Shown piece after piece: positions 53,224 to 60,340 of a DNA stretch of 64,000 nt. A program made the position numbers and the translations under genes. The notes below the pieces were generated by a model. That model searched no databases. It worked only from the letters and a program-made list of their open reading frames with translations, and had not been told where the DNA came from. This DNA is from Lachnospiraceae bacterium (GTDB taxonomy: Bacteria > Bacillota > Clostridia > Lachnospirales > Lachnospiraceae), in the NCBI GenBank assembly GCA_016282745.1, contig JAEELL010000111.1:1-64000 (forward strand). Reading direction: 5' to 3'. Each line of letters opens with the position of its first letter. The stretch's first letter is position 1.

Positions 53224-54258
53224 TTATATGTTTTGAATATGTTCCCATTCATCAAAGCGTCGGCGATTTTCATAATAACCATCCATATATTTTAAAATAC
53301 CTAAGTACAGTAATTGTATTGCTAAAAATATTAGTAACAGATTAGATGGCAATAATGACTTTATTTTGTCTCCAAAGATAAGTAGAACAGTCAACGAGAT
53401 GACAAATACTTTTAGCGATAAAGTACACCAACGCCTTTTGTAGAAGATGCATATATTAAGAAATTTTCTTAATATGAACAACACAAGTATTATTGCAAGA
53501 ATTACAGCCATTACCCTTGCAATCCAAATTATATATCCAGTAAAGGGTTTGAATCCATCGCTTAGAGTAAGATAAGATGGATGAGATAACCATTTGAAAT
53601 ACACAGTCCATATTGAAGCCAGAGACTTTTGAATCTCAATAAAGGATTCTTTTATGTCATTCAAAAACGGCTTACTTTTAACACAAATGCAGATTAAGAT
53701 AAAAGTAAGGAAACGCCAATGAAGACGTGACTTACGCTCGAGTAAGTTCATAACTTTAATTATCTCAGTTTCTGCTAAGTGTTTTTGATTATTGATTTTG
53801 CGTATTTCTTTTTTGGAATTTTTCTTATATTCAGATAATTCATTTCTGGCTATATCTCTATCTTTGAGGGCTTTATTAACTACTTCCACAGAAGAATTAT
53901 TGACCAACTTTTTGAGAGTGGTATTTAAGCTTTTTAGTCTAGTGTTTTCATCTTCTAATTCTTCCTGTTCTTTCTTCGTCAATAGACCATTCTCTTCTCT
54001 TAAGTCGTTGTTGCTTTTTGTTAATGATTGATTTATTTTCTGAGTCTCTAACAATTCTGTTTTTAACTCTGTTATCGTTAATGCTAGTTTTGATTTCTCT
54101 GAGGAAAGAGTCTGTATCTCTGTCTTCAGAAGATTGATTGCCTCGGATTGATTCTTTATCAATTCCTTCTCCTGAAATAATTGATTCAACTTCGGCGTAG
54201 TATTTATTAAGTTCGTTGCTTGAGCTGTTTCTGTATTCATTCTGTCTTTCAAATTCAT
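53224..54258 (-). CDS. Coiled-coil membrane protein overlapping the relaxase gene
   Basis: A 344-residue protein. Residues about 25-175 are one long coiled coil (KTEIQTLSSEKSKLALTITEL). The C-terminal half has about four hydrophobic segments (FLTFILICICV, ARVMAVILAIILVLFIL, VFVISLTVLLIF and LLLIFLAIQLLYLGIL). ATG 54258 has a strong AAGGAGG site lying inside the relaxase reading frame. The first 103 codons overlap the relaxase C-terminus by 311 nt in another frame. It is the last gene of the mobilisation operon. It may link the relaxosome to a membrane channel of a helper element; that role is inferred. Confidence 0.75.
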   Translation of the reverse strand: MNLKDRMNTETAQATNLINTTPKLNQLFQEKELIKNQSEAINLLKTEIQTLSSEKSKLALTITELKTELLETQKINQSLTKSNNDLREENGLLTKKEQEELEDENTRLKSLNTTLKKLVNNSSVEVVNKALKDRDIARNELSEYKKNSKKEIRKINNQKHLAETEIIKVMNLLERKSRLHWRFLTFILICICVKSKPFLNDIKESFIEIQKSLASIWTVYFKWLSHPSYLTLSDGFKPFTGYIIWIARVMAVILAIILVLFILRKFLNICIFYKRRWCTLSLKVFVISLTVLLIFGDKIKSLLPSNLLLIFLAIQLLYLGILKYMDGYYENRRRFDEWEHIQNI

Positions 54259-55051
54259 GATTAAGTACCTCCTTATTTATATTTAGTGAGAAGGATTTGG
54301 ATAGATTACTATCGCGTACCTTTTCACCGTTTTGGTTAATAAATGTAATATGCTTCTTTTTGTCTGTCCATATAGTCTGCCATCCATGCTGTAGCATATT
54401 AGAAATAAAATCTTCTTTGCTACAGCAATTTTCTTTTGATTCAAGCACAGCAATTGCACAATCTGCAACATAGCTTTTTTTCGATTCGTTACGAAGAAGG
54501 TTGTATTTATCCTTATTCCAAGCTACAACCTCACCCTCTTCAATGAGAGAACCATCAAAGTGTTTTCCCTTTTCTGTAACAGATAAGCCTAACTTTTTAC
54601 ATAGATTATTAGTGAATTGTTTTTGAAGTTCTAAGTCTTTTTTAGTTTGATGCAGCTTCTTTCCATCGATAAAAGATACAGAGTTGGTAACTATATGAAT
54701 GTGAAGATGATCTTTGTCTTGATGAACGCCAATTAGACTTTGATGATTGGGGAAAAATCTGTCGACAAATTGGCGCCCTATTTCAAGACACTGCTTTGGA
54801 GAAACATCTTCATCTTTATGGAAACTAATAATATTATGTGTATACATTCTTCCAGAGTCTTTGTTCCATAACTTTTTTTCTGCAAGAAATTCAGTATAAA
54901 CACCCTGCCAAGTGATAGTGTTTGGAACATAAGGACCGATGATGTCTACATAACCTTCTTTGATTTTTTTATCCTGAAGAACGTATTCTATTACGTTTCT
55001 CATTGCCCCATGCGATTTTGTTGATTTATTAACGACCTTATTAACTGCCAT
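53948..55051 (-). CDS. Relaxase (MobA/VirD2-type mobilization nuclease)
   Basis: A 367-residue relaxase that should nick oriT and stay bound to the 5' end during transfer. The N-terminal domain holds the relaxase features AMRNVIEYVLQ (likely catalytic Tyr region) and HQDKDHLHIHIVTNSV, whose HxH pair plus the upstream His form the metal triad. The last 100 residues are low-complexity and charged (REIKTSINDNRVKNRI, KKQQRLKRREW), and their DNA also encodes the start of the coiled-coil protein. It overlaps mobC by 52 nt. It probably belongs to the MOBP group. Confidence 0.9.
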   Translation of the reverse strand: MAVNKVVNKSTKSHGAMRNVIEYVLQDKKIKEGYVDIIGPYVPNTITWQGVYTEFLAEKKLWNKDSGRMYTHNIISFHKDEDVSPKQCLEIGRQFVDRFFPNHQSLIGVHQDKDHLHIHIVTNSVSFIDGKKLHQTKKDLELQKQFTNNLCKKLGLSVTEKGKHFDGSLIEEGEVVAWNKDKYNLLRNESKKSYVADCAIAVLESKENCCSKEDFISNMLQHGWQTIWTDKKKHITFINQNGEKVRDSNLSKSFSLNINKEVLNHEFERQNEYRNSSSNELNKYYAEVESIISGEGIDKESIRGNQSSEDRDTDSFLREIKTSINDNRVKNRIVRDSENKSIINKKQQRLKRREWSIDEERTGRIRR

Positions 55052-55395
55052 ATTTCTTCACTCTCCTTTCTGAACTGATTAATCTCATTCGATGTATTGC
55101 TTAATTTATTCAGCGACGGAATCATACCTTGACCGTTAGCTATGTGAGCCATTTGATTTACATTTGTTGCTAAACCTCTAAGTTGTCGAACTAAATCTGC
55201 AAAAGTTTTACTAATATCTTTTTGAATTTGTATATCAGCTGAAGAAGATATAGTAGCACCTTTGATGGCGTTTATTATAAATGTCTGTTGAGTAAGTCCT
55301 GACTCATCAACTTTTTGTTGAAGAAGTTTTAATTCGTCAGGGCTCATTCGAATAGTAACTGCTTTGTTTCTTTTTCTATTTACTTTCTTTTTCAT
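55000..55395 (-). CDS. MobC-type relaxosome accessory protein
   Basis: A 131-residue protein. The N-terminus is a basic ribbon-helix-helix (KAVTIRMSPDELKLLQQKV) that binds oriT DNA. The central RQLRGLATNVNQMAHIANG block matches the MobC/BacterialMobilization family that helps the relaxase open the strand at nic. ATG 55395 has AAAGGAG upstream, and the 3' end overlaps the relaxase start by 52 nt. It lies directly next to the oriT-like region. Confidence 0.9.
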   Translation of the reverse strand: MKKKVNRKRNKAVTIRMSPDELKLLQQKVDESGLTQQTFIINAIKGATISSSADIQIQKDISKTFADLVRQLRGLATNVNQMAHIANGQGMIPSLNKLSNTSNEINQFRKESEEIWQLIRSLINQQNRMGQ

Positions 55396-55440
55396 CTGTA
55401 AAACTCCTTTCTAAAGTGCTTGGTTACTGTGTGTCAGGTT

Positions 55441-55734
55441 GCAAGGGTGAAACCTTTGCCTAGGTGTGCAGAGGGCGAGAGCCTTCTAATAAATTGAATG
55501 AATATATTGCAAATAGTCCAGTGAACTGTTTGCAATATATGAAGACAATTTATGTGCCCAGGAATGCAAAGGTTGGGGAAACCTTGCTAGGGGATCCAAG
55601 GGGGCAAAGCCCCACTGGCAAGTTTAGGGAACAGCCCAAAGGCTGTAACCGGTGCGTTGTGGCTTGCCACAATGCGAAACTTGCCTAACAACTCTTATAT
55701 GATTTTGCGCTTTTAAAAGCATATTTGAGTTGTT
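55441..55734. other. Candidate origin of transfer (oriT)
   Basis: A 337-bp gene-free stretch beside mobC is packed with inverted repeats. ATAAATTG/CAATTTAT (55489-55496/55546-55553) encloses a 12-pair hairpin (55502-55513/55529-55540). GGCAAGTTT/AAACTTGCC (55617-55625/55677-55685) encloses ACAGCC/GGCTGT and TTGTGGC/GCCACAA. There is also GGGGC-AAA-GCCCC at 55601-55613, an outer AACAACTC/GAGTTGTT pair at 55688-55695/55727-55734, and two related copies of a GCAAAGGT...ACCTTGC-type hairpin. Structure and position fit oriT; the nick site is not determined. Confidence 0.7.
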
Positions 55735-55927
55735 AGTTAAATGCTTTGCGGAGATATGCAATGAAATTGTCAAAGTGTTTCTCTTTGGGGAAAAATTCTT
55801 TGACGATGAATTGCATGTGAGAGCAAAGCTGGTTTAAAGGAAGGCTACTGAGAGTGGAAGAAAAGTTGTTGCCTTGTCTGGCAACAGTTTTTCTTTTCTC
55901 GAAGTAACCTGACTGAAAACCATACAT
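55733..55927 (-). CDS. Doubtful 64-residue reading frame
   Basis: The frame reads MYGFQSGYFEKRKTVARQGN at its start. It lies between the polymerase and oriT with no convincing ribosome site, and its start codon lies inside the hairpin at 55924-55952. The composition is protein-like (KEFFPKEKHFDNFIAYLRK), so a real small gene or a decayed remnant are both possible. I give it low weight. Confidence 0.25.
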   Translation of the reverse strand: MYGFQSGYFEKRKTVARQGNNFSSTLSSLPLNQLCSHMQFIVKEFFPKEKHFDNFIAYLRKAFN

Positions 55928-55952
55928 AGCAATCTTGGAAAGATGGCTATGT
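55924..55952 (-). terminator. Hairpin immediately after the polymerase gene
   Basis: ACATAGC (55924-55930) pairs with GCTATGT (55946-55952) and ATCTT with AAGAT inside, separated by one mismatch and a 3-nt loop. It lies 11 bp past the polymerase stop; only a short T-run follows. Confidence 0.5.
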
Positions 55953-55962
55953 AAAGCGACCG

Positions 55963-58944
55963 TTACGTATATTGGGAGAGAATCTTGTTAAGGGTATCTT
56001 CAACAAGTTCTCGAGGTAGCATATTGTCTTGTCGCTTTGAACGGGAGCAGTTTTTCCAATCATTGATGCTGATATTAGAAATTCCCCAACTATTAACAGT
56101 GGCAACTACGTCTGACTGTTTCAAACCGTCTAGTGCGGGGATTTGATATATCCCTGATCTATATCCCATTAGAATTGATAAGAGAATCTTTCTATCTAAA
56201 TCTTTACCAATATAACCATTAACCTTGACAGTAGATTTAATCTTTACTCTATTAAGGTCAGCGGTAACTTTAACACAATCTTCGTTGTGCATTGTGTTTC
56301 GATAATTGAGAAACTCTTCAATATCGTTAAAAGGTCTGGTATCAAATTCAGCAATAGTAGTATCAACATGAAATTGATTATCAACACTGTCATAGTGAAC
56401 TGGTGTATCTTTAGCAGTTTCTACAATAGGGCACCTTTTGTAATCAAAGTTCATAGAAAGTTGACGGATAGTTTCGGTAACGTGAAAATCGTGTTTTCTC
56501 TCGACAATTTCTGAAAACTCTGTCCACACTTTGGTAGAACACTTTAACTTACCTTCTCTTGAAAGAACTGCAATAATATAAGCATCTCTATCAGCACGAC
56601 TGTCTTTGATTTCTCCTGTAGAATATGAATTGTGAGCTAAAACGCCTTTGTCGTTTACTGCAACATTTCCTCTTGTAGTAATATTTAAAAAGGTATCGTT
56701 GAAATGTTTAGGCTCCCATACTTGATTAGCTTCACAATCTTCTTTAGTCTGATTAAGAATAAAGCGACCATTTTGGAATATAGCCGCAAAACCATAAGCA
56801 TCAAGATTTCTAACAACATCTGTAGGTGCATCTGTAATAAAACCATCTGTTGTGACAGAGTAAACATGATAACCTAAATCATGAAGTTGATTTATACAAG
56901 CAATTAGCATACATCTTACTAAAGCAGTGGTGTATGTTGCGTGATAAGGGCTTGTAACCGTAGAGGGTTCAGAATCCACACGTCCCATAATTTTAGCGTT
57001 GTATCGAGTTTTGGGACTTACATTTTGAGCGGTTTTGCCATAGCAGGAATTAACCATGGTTTTTAAACTCTTTTCAACTAAAGGATTGTCTTTATATATT
57101 TCCTTGGCTTTCATTCTGTCCTGAACTAGATTAGTAACAGCGTAGGCTAAACATTGAGAAGGTCTTCCGTCTTTTGTAAGCATCTGACATGTAAAACCTC
57201 TAAATATTTTGATTCTAGCTCCGAGCTTTAGGGCGAGGTACATATCGGGTCCAGACATATAAACATGTTTAGCGTGCTTAGGATATATTTTCATTCCGCC
57301 TTTTACCGGAACTGGTATATTAGGGCAGTAACAATCATCGGGAAAATCAAAATCTCCAACGGCTACAGCAGGAATAAGAGGATTTGTTAAATCTTGCCAT
57401 GTAAGTTCATAATTGCGTGGAAAATCTCTAACATTTTTAGACCAGTCAATGTCTATAATGTTTGCCATAGCAGTAGGATAAGCGTTTTGTAAATCAAAAT
57501 CAGTTGTTTGTTCTTCAATCCATCCGATATAGAAAGATGCATTAAAACCGCCTGTGTATGCTTCTTCAAAATACTCTGAAACAAGTTTGGCATCTGGATT
57601 ATCTCTAATCGGTACGTAACGTGTTGCTTTTAAAAATTTCATACATTCATCTTTTGATGGAATAATACCTTCATCTAACATTTCTAAACCTCTATATATT
57701 CTGTCATAATCTGCTTTTTTACTAACTCCAAAATACTCTTTAATACTTCCGTACATAGAGGAAGCGGCTGCACTTGATAAAGTCATCGGAATTGAATGAT
57801 TGCACTGGAATAACTCTGAACAAAAAGAAACTACGATATCAGCATCATTCATAGCGTATTTGTAATATTCAATTGGATTGGTTACAGCAAAATAAGCCAT
57901 ATTCTCTATTACATTGGGTGGTAATTCGATTTTGGGTTTATGAATTACTTTTCCAAGAGCTTTAAGTGATTTGTTATCGGCAGGTGTCAACCCGAGCGTG
58001 TCACGCACGGATAGGTTAACAAGCCAGTAGTAGTTGTAATTTTTATCATTTTCAGCTTTTAACTTTACATTTTCAGTAGTCATCCAACCGCCTTGGATTT
58101 CTCCTAGTTTACGAAGTATATCGACATCATATTTAGATCTTCTAAAAACAGAAATGTCAGCCTTACCGGTATGGCAGATAAGGGTGATTGGAATCATACT
58201 GTCTTTCATTGCCTTGTAATCAATTACTTTAAAAGACTTATTATTCTTAGAGTTACAGTTTTTATAAACAATGTCTTTTTTTAAAATGAGAGGAAATTCA
58301 TTAAAGTAACAATTTTTTAAATCATATAAAATGTCTGCTAGACAATATTTAAGTGGAATTAAACCACCGTCAGAAGTTACTTCTTGGTAGTCTGGGTTGA
58401 CCAAGAAAAAATACCTTATTAATGTTTCCCCGATAGCTACAGTCATTTGAAGTGAAAGAACACGTCTATTTTTGCTAGGAATATTTCTATAGTCTTGAAA
58501 TTCAGTGTCAAAACCTATATTTAAACACATACTGTCAGACTGTATAACCTTAAATGATGGAATAACATCGGCAATGCTACCACTCTTTTGAATATCAAGA
58601 GGGGCTAGAAAAGGTTTGCTATAAACCTTTTTTATAGTGGTGTCATTTAAGGTATCTGCGTGGCATATAGGTGAATTGACACCACTGCTGTTAATCCCGA
58701 TATTTAAAGGTGTTGAGGTGTTTGGAGCTTTACCGAAGTTTGAAACTTCGGTAAAGTTTCCTGACACCATTTTTTCTTTTAGTAAAGTGTATTCTCGTCT
58801 AGTCTTAATGATCTGACATCCATAGGTTTGAAGTTTATCAACTATTTCTAAATACTGTTCAGGTGTCCACTCAGAAAAAGAAGCGTTATGAATGTTAGAT
58901 TGTATTAAATTGTCATATTTTAAAGCTGATGTTCCATTAATCAT
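55963..58944 (-). CDS. Family B DNA polymerase (viral/organellar, DNA_pol_B_2-like)
   Basis: A 993-residue polymerase. The exonuclease motif GFDTEFQDY lies near residue 141. Polymerase motif A, DFDLQNAYPTAM, lies near 481, motif B KTMVNSCYGKTAQNV near 631 and motif C YSVTTDGFIT near 696, where the usual DTD is TTD. This resembles the protein-primed and organellar-plasmid branch of family B. No terminal protein is evident; the relaxase-bound 5' end might prime or mark the template, which is speculation. It starts at ATG 58944 after GGAGGG, only 12 bp past the stop of the frame that enters from attR. In the present insertion there is no obvious promoter before it on the element side. Confidence 0.8.
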   Translation of the reverse strand: MINGTSALKYDNLIQSNIHNASFSEWTPEQYLEIVDKLQTYGCQIIKTRREYTLLKEKMVSGNFTEVSNFGKAPNTSTPLNIGINSSGVNSPICHADTLNDTTIKKVYSKPFLAPLDIQKSGSIADVIPSFKVIQSDSMCLNIGFDTEFQDYRNIPSKNRRVLSLQMTVAIGETLIRYFFLVNPDYQEVTSDGGLIPLKYCLADILYDLKNCYFNEFPLILKKDIVYKNCNSKNNKSFKVIDYKAMKDSMIPITLICHTGKADISVFRRSKYDVDILRKLGEIQGGWMTTENVKLKAENDKNYNYYWLVNLSVRDTLGLTPADNKSLKALGKVIHKPKIELPPNVIENMAYFAVTNPIEYYKYAMNDADIVVSFCSELFQCNHSIPMTLSSAAASSMYGSIKEYFGVSKKADYDRIYRGLEMLDEGIIPSKDECMKFLKATRYVPIRDNPDAKLVSEYFEEAYTGGFNASFYIGWIEEQTTDFDLQNAYPTAMANIIDIDWSKNVRDFPRNYELTWQDLTNPLIPAVAVGDFDFPDDCYCPNIPVPVKGGMKIYPKHAKHVYMSGPDMYLALKLGARIKIFRGFTCQMLTKDGRPSQCLAYAVTNLVQDRMKAKEIYKDNPLVEKSLKTMVNSCYGKTAQNVSPKTRYNAKIMGRVDSEPSTVTSPYHATYTTALVRCMLIACINQLHDLGYHVYSVTTDGFITDAPTDVVRNLDAYGFAAIFQNGRFILNQTKEDCEANQVWEPKHFNDTFLNITTRGNVAVNDKGVLAHNSYSTGEIKDSRADRDAYIIAVLSREGKLKCSTKVWTEFSEIVERKHDFHVTETIRQLSMNFDYKRCPIVETAKDTPVHYDSVDNQFHVDTTIAEFDTRPFNDIEEFLNYRNTMHNEDCVKVTADLNRVKIKSTVKVNGYIGKDLDRKILLSILMGYRSGIYQIPALDGLKQSDVVATVNSWGISNISINDWKNCSRSKRQDNMLPRELVEDTLNKILSQYT

Positions 58945-59070
58945 ATCTATCCCTCCTTAATCTGTCCTTAGATAACAATTGACTGTTACAGGAACTTTTT
59001 TGTTGGGATTTATACGATTAGAAATAGATTTGTGATATTCAAAGGCTGTTATATAAAGCCTTCTTCCTCT

Positions 59071-59106
59071 GTTGGGAAGATGCGAATCCAAGGCATGAAG
59101 GGAGCT
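59071..59106. other. attR
   Basis: Element half GTTGGGAAG (59071-59079), four bases, GAATCCAAGG (59084-59093), core CA (59094-59095), then host TGAAGGGAGCT. The element half is the mirror of that in attL, with one mismatch. Confidence 0.85.
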
Positions 59107-59411
59107 TGTCCAGCGCCCATGCCAACTCTGCTGCAGATATGATTTCAAGACTGGGAGTTATGTGTCTGATGGGAACCAATATGCCGCTCGAAGCAATTAT
59201 GGGACAGATTAGTTCGGCAGTGGATATTATTGTTCATCTGGGAAGATTCAGGGACGGAAGCAGAGGTGTTGTTGAAATATGTGAGGTTGGCAGTTTTGTT
59301 AATGGAGAAATTAGCATGAATTCCCTGTTTGTCAGAAAAAAAGGAGTTGGAGGGAGTCTTGAAGCGACAGGTAATAAACTTATCAGAAGAAGTAAACTTG
59401 AGAGGATGTAG
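59096..59411 (+). pseudogene. tadA: tadA/cpaF secretion ATPase, 3' part
   Basis: The displaced last 105 codons of tadA. The codon split by the insertion is CA|T (His); it continues EGSLSSAHANSAADMISRLG, LPLE-like NMPLEAIMGQISSAVDIIVHLGR, and ends LIRRSKLERM. The HANS and arginine-finger-like segments belong to the ATPase active site. Without the 5' part it has no start apart from a TTG at 59106 lacking a ribosome site. It reaches the tadB start with an overlap, as in an intact operon. Confidence 0.92.
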
Positions 59412-60154
59412 TGCAGATGGATTATGATAAATATACGTTTTCAATGCGGGAGTATATGGTGATGGTCGGACAGTTTGTACTGTTAGCAGCAATCGCAGGC
59501 AAGCTGTTTTACGGGAATATACTGTTTGGACTTTTGATGATTCCATTTGTGGTGATGTTTATCAAGTGGAAGAGAAAACTAAAAACAGACAGAAGAAAGC
59601 GAGAACTCAGGTTTCAGTTTCGTGATGCATTAAATTCAATATCCGATTTGCTGTCGGTGGGTTATTCAGTTGAGAACAGTATAAGAGAGTGCTACAAGGA
59701 AATGGCGATACTACATGGCAGAGAAAGTGTGATATGCAAAGAACTGTCATTAATAGTAAAAAAGACGGAACTCAATATTCCCATAGAAAACACTTTCGTG
59801 GATTTGGGGCGCAGAAGCGGAATAGATGATTTGAACATGTTTGGACAGATATTTATAAATGCAAAAAGAACAGGAGAAAACCTGGTGGCAGTAATTAGTA
59901 TGGTTTCAGGGACAATCAGTCAGAGTTTTGAAGTGGAAGAAGAGATTTCACACATTATCGGTGAGAAAAAACTGGAAGCCTACATTATGGATATAGCACC
60001 CTTGGCAGTCCTTGCGTATGTAGGATTAACCGGAGGTGGGATGATGGATGTGATGTATGAGACTTTCATTGGAAGAATTGTAATGACAGTGTGTCTCGCA
60101 GTTTATCTGGTAACTGTCTTCATTTCACTGAAACTGACAAAAGTGAAAATATAG
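59411..60154 (+). CDS. tadB: TadB-type inner-membrane platform protein
   Basis: A 247-residue protein of the type II secretion F family that forms, with TadC, the membrane platform for the Tad pilus. Two hydrophobic segments lie near the N-terminus (about 15-50) and two near the C-terminus. The F domain lies between them, including FRDALNSISDLLSVGYSVENSI and FINAKRTGENLVAVI. GTG 59411 shares its G with the tadA stop and has AGAGG upstream; ATG 59417 is the alternative. Its expression may be cut by polarity from the inserted element. Confidence 0.88.
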   Translation: MQMDYDKYTFSMREYMVMVGQFVLLAAIAGKLFYGNILFGLLMIPFVVMFIKWKRKLKTDRRKRELRFQFRDALNSISDLLSVGYSVENSIRECYKEMAILHGRESVICKELSLIVKKTELNIPIENTFVDLGRRSGIDDLNMFGQIFINAKRTGENLVAVISMVSGTISQSFEVEEEISHIIGEKKLEAYIMDIAPLAVLAYVGLTGGGMMDVMYETFIGRIVMTVCLAVYLVTVFISLKLTKVKI

Positions 60155-60270
60155 GAGGATGGATATGGAGGAAATGCAGGAGAACTGACAAAAGTGAAAA
60201 TGCGGGAGAAGGGATATGGAGGAAATGCAGGAGAACTGACAAAAGTGAAAATGAAGGAGAAGGGACAGAG
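60133..60270. repeat. 51-bp tandem repeat across the tadB end and tadB-tadC spacer
   Basis: ACTGACAAAAGTGAAAAT recurs at 60133, 60184 and 60235, exactly 51 bp apart, with GGATATGGAGGAAATGCAGG between the copies. The first copy is the last codons of tadB; the others extend into the 186-bp spacer. The copies look like tandem duplications of the tadB end and multiply a GGAGGAAATG ribosome-site-like sequence. Confidence 0.85.
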
Positions 60271-60340
60271 AAAAAGAGGGAGCGGGGTGGAAGTTGAAAA
60301 AGCAGGCAGATGAAAAAATAGAAAATATAAAGAGGTAGAT

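Larger units (their letters stand above)
44473..59095. mobile_element. 14.6-kb integrative mobilizable element inserted in tadA
   Basis: The boundaries are defined by rejoining tadA. Host sequence ends at the CA of 44473-44474 and resumes after the CA of 59094-59095; removing one CA plus the DNA between restores 399 codons with the conserved GHEGSLSSAHANS sequence. The element has inverted 10-bp ends CCTTGGATTC. It encodes a large serine recombinase, a recombinase-like partner, Xis, an XRE repressor, an Eco57I-like restriction-modification set, MobC, a relaxase and a family B polymerase. No conjugation channel genes are present, so it is mobilizable rather than self-transmissible. Gene orientation is mainly minus, with the regulator and restriction genes plus. 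Confidence 0.92.

Noticed and set aside
55963..58944. Prophage origin of the element because of its viral-type polymerase
   Set aside because: No capsid, terminase, portal or tail genes are present. Relaxase, MobC and an oriT-like region point to a mobilizable element.
58957..59148. A 63-codon minus-strand frame at the right end of the element as a separate gene
   Set aside because: Its first 18 codons are antisense tadA and it has no ribosome site. Its remaining codons are the in-frame continuation of the integrase in the circular form, which explains it better.
59106..59411. A free-standing 101-residue gene beginning at TTG 59106
   Set aside because: The sequence is plainly the C-terminal part of TadA, and no ribosome site precedes the TTG.
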